Shown one piece after another: positions 33,963 to 36,790 of a DNA stretch of 36,790 nt. The notes under the pieces are model-generated. The model searched no databases. It was given only the letters and a program-made list of their open reading frames with translations, and was not told the DNA's origin. The position numbers were made by a program, and so were the translations under genes. Within the stretch, counting starts at the first letter, position 1. Each line of letters opens with the position of its first letter. The stretch is taken from assembly GCA_002457645.1 (NCBI GenBank), contig NTKH01000006.1, forward strand, positions 1 to 36,790. Direction: 5' to 3'. The stretch comes from Bacteroidetes bacterium MED-G20 (GTDB taxonomy: Bacteria > Bacteroidota > Bacteroidia > Flavobacteriales_D > Parvicellaceae).

Positions 33963-35165
33963 TTATTCAAACTTTTCAATTTTATAAATTTCTAATGCCA
34001 TTTTAATACAATTTACGGCTTTCTTTAATTGTTCTTTTTCAAGTACATAAGCAATACGAACTTGATTTTTCACTTTACTATTAGCATAAAAACCCGAAGC
34101 TGGCGCCATCATTACCGTACTTCCTTCATGATTGAAACTTTCGAGAATCCATTGACAAAAATGGTCAGCATCGTCAATTGGAAGTTGTGCAATTGCATAA
34201 AAAGCACCTTGAGGTTTTGGACAAATAACGCCACTTATATTATTTAGCCCATTTACAATTATATCTCTTCTTTCAACATATTCTTTAGAAACCTGTTCAA
34301 AGTAAGAATGGGGTGTTTTTAAAGCAGCTTCACCAGCAATTTGACCAAGTGTGGGAGGACTCAATCTCGCCTGGCCGAATTTTAATGCCATTTCCATAAA
34401 ATCATGATTTTTACTAATCAATGCCCCAATTCTTGCACCGCACATGGAATATCTTTTAGAAACAGAGTCAACTAACACTACGTTTTTTTCAACATCACTA
34501 AGATTGAGTGCAGAATAATGTTGATTGCCATCATAGCAAAACTCTCTGTACACTTCATCAGCAAAAAGAAATAGGTCATGTTTTTTTACAATTTCTTGAA
34601 GAGACAACATTTCTTCCTTGCTGTACAAATACCCTGTAGGATTACCGGGATTACAAATCAAAATACCTTTAGTCTTATCAGTTACTTTTGATTCTAGTTC
34701 TGATATTGGAGGAAGTGCAAATCCATTTTCGATTTTGGCAGTGACTGAAACGACTTTAATTCCACAAGAAGTTGCAAAACCATTATAGTTGGCATAGAAA
34801 GGTTCTGGTATAATGATTTCATCTCCAGGTTCAAAACAACATTGAAAGGCAAAAATTAAAGCTTCAGATCCACCGGTAGTTACCATGATTTCTTTATTAG
34901 GATCTAAGTTAAAACCTATGTTTATATAATAATCAGCTAATCCATTTCTATAAGATAAAAAACCTGCACTATGGCTGTATTCTATTACTTTTCTATCCAT
35001 GTTTTTTAACTCATCTAATACAACACCAGGAGTTTCAATATCTGGTTGACCAATATTTAGATGATAAACATGGGTGCCATTTTTCTTTGCAGTTTCTGCA
35101 TAGGTAACCAATTTTCTAATAGGAGAAGAAGGCATAACCCTTCCTTTAGAAGATAATTTAGGCAT
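33963..35165 (-). CDS. Class I pyridoxal-phosphate aminotransferase
   Basis: A 400-aa cytoplasmic aminotransferase of fold type I. Motifs are in order: LNIGQPDIETP, TTGGSEALIFAF, CNPGNPTGYLYS, FADEVYREFCYDG, the PLP-lysine segment VDSVSKRYSMCGARIG (Lys237) and a C-terminal Arg region (QVRIAYV). The family is that of aspartate/alanine aminotransferases; substrate specificity cannot be read from this sequence. It starts 12 bases after the thioredoxin-like gene and is probably co-transcribed. It converges on the Smr gene. Confidence 0.9.
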   Translation of the reverse strand: MPKLSSKGRVMPSSPIRKLVTYAETAKKNGTHVYHLNIGQPDIETPGVVLDELKNMDRKVIEYSHSAGFLSYRNGLADYYINIGFNLDPNKEIMVTTGGSEALIFAFQCCFEPGDEIIIPEPFYANYNGFATSCGIKVVSVTAKIENGFALPPISELESKVTDKTKGILICNPGNPTGYLYSKEEMLSLQEIVKKHDLFLFADEVYREFCYDGNQHYSALNLSDVEKNVVLVDSVSKRYSMCGARIGALISKNHDFMEMALKFGQARLSPPTLGQIAGEAALKTPHSYFEQVSKEYVERRDIIVNGLNNISGVICPKPQGAFYAIAQLPIDDADHFCQWILESFNHEGSTVMMAPASGFYANSKVKNQVRIAYVLEKEQLKKAVNCIKMALEIYKIEKFE

Positions 35166-35177
35166 ATTTAAATTTGA

Positions 35178-35810
35178 TTATTTTCTTTTAATACTGCAAC
35201 CTGAATTTCTTGTTTCAGTAACAGCTATGGTTTTATTAGTGCCAGTAGCATTCAAAGCATCTTTTAACCAGCTTTCTTTAACTTCAGATGATGAATTAAC
35301 ATTGTCATCAATAGCTCCTTTATAAATTAAACTAAAATCTTTATTCATCAAAAATACATGTGGAGTAGTGCTGGCTCCAAAAGCATCCGCTAATTTACTA
35401 TCTCTATCCATCACATATGGAGCATCATATTTTTGGTTTTCACTATGCTTTTGCATCTCTGTAAAAGAATCAACATTACCTCTTTTGGCTTCATTACTGT
35501 TTACCAGTACCATACCAATTCTATTTCTTTTACAAAGGTCATAAATTTCATTATATCTTCCCTGCCAACCTTGCATACTTTGATTACCTACTACAAATGG
35601 ACAGGTGTTACAACTAAAGATTACTAACATACCATTTTCCATAACTAAATCTTCCAAAGAAAAATCCTGTCCAGAAACAGCTTTCATTTTATGGTTAGTT
35701 AAAGATGCTTTTTTACCAATTTTGAGACTTTGGAATTTAGGGTTCGTATTAAATGACATTAAAGCCGTAATAATTAATACGCCGAATATTTTGAAGAAAT
35801 TATTTTTCAT
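35178..35810 (-). CDS. Exported thioredoxin-like (redoxin) protein
   Basis: A 210-aa protein with an N-terminal hydrophobic signal (FGVLIITALMSF). The thioredoxin fold has the redox site SCNTCPFV (Cys67, Cys70), and the C-terminus ends GCSIKRK, a tail typical of this redoxin group. KDFSLIYKGAIDDN is the last conserved strand pair before the end. The role would be disulfide or peroxide handling in the periplasm (family knowledge); the substrate is unknown. The aminotransferase gene follows after 12 bases. A 72-base gap separates it from the glycosylase gene, with no promoter recognised. Confidence 0.88.
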   Translation of the reverse strand: MKNNFFKIFGVLIITALMSFNTNPKFQSLKIGKKASLTNHKMKAVSGQDFSLEDLVMENGMLVIFSCNTCPFVVGNQSMQGWQGRYNEIYDLCKRNRIGMVLVNSNEAKRGNVDSFTEMQKHSENQKYDAPYVMDRDSKLADAFGASTTPHVFLMNKDFSLIYKGAIDDNVNSSSEVKESWLKDALNATGTNKTIAVTETRNSGCSIKRK

Positions 35811-35882
35811 TTTCTATTTTTTACTAAAATTAATTATTAAAAATTAAAAGTAAAATTTGTTCGAAGATTTATCATTTAAAAA

Positions 35883-36425
35883 CTAAAGACTTTTTAATTT
35901 TTCTTGTTTGATATATATAGGACAAGACGGAATATGAGCACCTTTAATAATGCCTGTACTCATAAGAAATTCCTTTGTAATTTCACCACCTGTGAACTTG
36001 AAATTTTGCTTAAATAAAATGATCCATTCAGAAAGATTATTAGAAGAAAAGTTAGATAGCCATTTATGGAATGATCCATATTCCTTTTGAATGGTAATAA
36101 TTTTTTGAGCATTGTAAATGACAGCATTAATTTTTAATTTATTTCTTATAATACCTTTATCATTTAACAATCTAAGTCTATCTTTTTCATCATAATTGGC
36201 TATTTTATTAATATTGAAATTTGAAAACGCCTTTTTAATATTTACTTGTTTTTTAAGAACTGTGATCCACGATAATCCTGCTTGATTTATTTCTAGAATT
36301 AAGCGACCAAATAATTCATTATCATTTAAAATAGGGAAGCCATATTGTGTATCATGATAAATTTTATGAAGATTCTCCTTTTTAAGATTAACTACGTATT
36401 CACAATAGGAGCTAGGTTTTTCCAT
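35883..36425 (-). CDS. tag: DNA-3-methyladenine glycosylase I
   Basis: Excises 3-methyladenine from DNA, starting base excision repair; 180 aa. The family block IYHDTQYGFPILNDNELFGRLILE is visible in pieces, with catalytic Glu45 in LEINQAGLSW. The zinc-snap residues are all found: Cys8, His24, His164 and Cys168 (HIPSC near the C-terminus). RNKLKINAVIYNAQ is the usual DNA-binding helix-hairpin-helix part. It starts 2 bases after the stop of the glycosyltransferase gene, so they may be co-transcribed. Confidence 0.95.
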   Translation of the reverse strand: MEKPSSYCEYVVNLKKENLHKIYHDTQYGFPILNDNELFGRLILEINQAGLSWITVLKKQVNIKKAFSNFNINKIANYDEKDRLRLLNDKGIIRNKLKINAVIYNAQKIITIQKEYGSFHKWLSNFSSNNLSEWIILFKQNFKFTGGEITKEFLMSTGIIKGAHIPSCPIYIKQEKLKSL

Positions 36426-36427
36426 TT

Positions 36428-36790
36428 TTAATAGTTGGTTTTTTTAAAATATTTATCTATTACCATGAGGGAAAGTAAGTCTTCTGTTTGTTGGTCTTGA
36501 AATTTGGACACATGATTATGAGCATTTTCTATTATTGACGATGCTTTTTTAGGGTTTTCTATGTAGAAATTAAGTTTTTCTTCTAAATCAGAATAATCAT
36601 CTTTAATTAATATATAATGTTGATCAGCTACTAGAATTCCTTCCATGAACCAAGTTTCAAATTTGGGTTTAGGCATTACCGCAATGGAGTTAGAAGACAT
36701 GACCCATTTTAAATTACTTGCTACATCATTACCTTCCAAACAAAGTATAAATTTATAATGAAGTTGTTCGTTAATGGTCATTCTTTTTGC
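36428..36790 (-). CDS. GT90-like glycosyltransferase, C-terminal part (cut by right window edge)
   Basis: The frame is open through base 36790, so the first visible ATG (36781) is probably internal and the 5' end lies outside. The 120 visible residues resemble the C-terminal half of CAP10/GT90 glycosyltransferases: YKFILCLEGNDVASNLKWVM, MSSNSIAVMPKP, ETWFMEG, then KDDYSDLEEKLNFYIENPKKA. Such enzymes add sugars to lipopolysaccharide or capsule. The acceptor is unknown. Confidence 0.7.
   Translation of the reverse strand, partial: AKRMTINEQLHYKFILCLEGNDVASNLKWVMSSNSIAVMPKPKFETWFMEGILVADQHYILIKDDYSDLEEKLNFYIENPKKASSIIENAHNHVSKFQDQQTEDLLSLMVIDKYFKKTNY

Noticed and set aside
36428-36781. Complete 117-aa gene reading at the right edge
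   Set aside because: The frame is open beyond the ATG to the window edge, and the residues match only the C-terminal part of a glycosyltransferase, so it is a fragment.
1-36790. CRISPR array, tRNA, rRNA, insertion sequence, prophage or toxin-antitoxin genes
   Set aside because: I saw no spaced direct repeats, tRNA-like cloverleaf, transposase or integrase motifs; all gaps are short (under about 185 bases) and AT-rich. A covariance-model scan could still reveal a small RNA.

Overview
The window looks like a chromosomal segment of a low-GC (roughly 30%), probably marine member of the Bacteroidota, most likely Flavobacteriales. The evidence is two proteins with Bor/type IX secretion (T9SS) C-terminal sorting domains, one of them the gliding-motility-associated type-B domain; the guaB plus triple peptidyl-prolyl-isomerase operon; an rpmG–DUF4295–ftsY–rimO cluster; a DUF4920 lipoprotein; and upstream elements of the form TAnnTTTG (sometimes with TTG about 19-20 bases before), the known Bacteroidota promoter consensus, without Shine-Dalgarno sites. 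Species cannot be named from the sequence alone.

Left part (1-12000, all minus strand). A two-gene surface-protein operon comes first: an 856-aa modular PKD/GEVED/FN3 protein with a type-A sorting domain, followed 8 bases later by a gene that runs off the left edge and resembles the N-terminus of the giant adhesin at 15482. Next is guaB followed by three envelope-folding genes (a double-parvulin PPIase, a degenerate PPIase-like lipoprotein and a SurA-like PPIase), then a lipoprotein amidohydrolase overlapping an unrecognised polytopic membrane protein.

Middle (12100-25800). Plus-strand purL and a stomatin/SPFH gene precede a 1365-aa T9SS type-B adhesin that begins with TTG and carries a run of nine G early in its coding sequence. 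A small outer-membrane-like gene on the minus strand separates it from a tight four-gene run: hemE, an OmpA-like protein, a UMF1/MFS transporter and L-2-hydroxyglutarate oxidase. An unrecognised 181-aa gene converges on the end of that run.

Right part (25980-36790). yidC and rpmB are followed by a secreted M24 aminopeptidase. Two minus-strand lipoproteins (DUF4920 and a CxxCH heme-motif protein) sit between rpmB and the rpmG–DUF4295–ftsY–rimO–Smr run, which encodes protein-export and ribosome functions. A hairpin terminator lies between the DUF4295 gene and ftsY. The right end holds, on the minus strand, a class I aminotransferase, a thioredoxin-like protein, DNA-3-methyladenine glycosylase I and the 3' end of a GT90-like glycosyltransferase cut by the window edge.

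Most genes are housekeeping. No CRISPR array, transposase, integrase, prophage, rRNA or tRNA was found, and no gene-free stretch exceeds about 185 bases. I did not find a convincing unknown multi-gene system. The best candidates for follow-up are the G9 tract in the adhesin, the module shared by the two adhesins (apparently nested inside an Ig-like repeat), and the lipoprotein pair inserted in the ribosomal-protein cluster.
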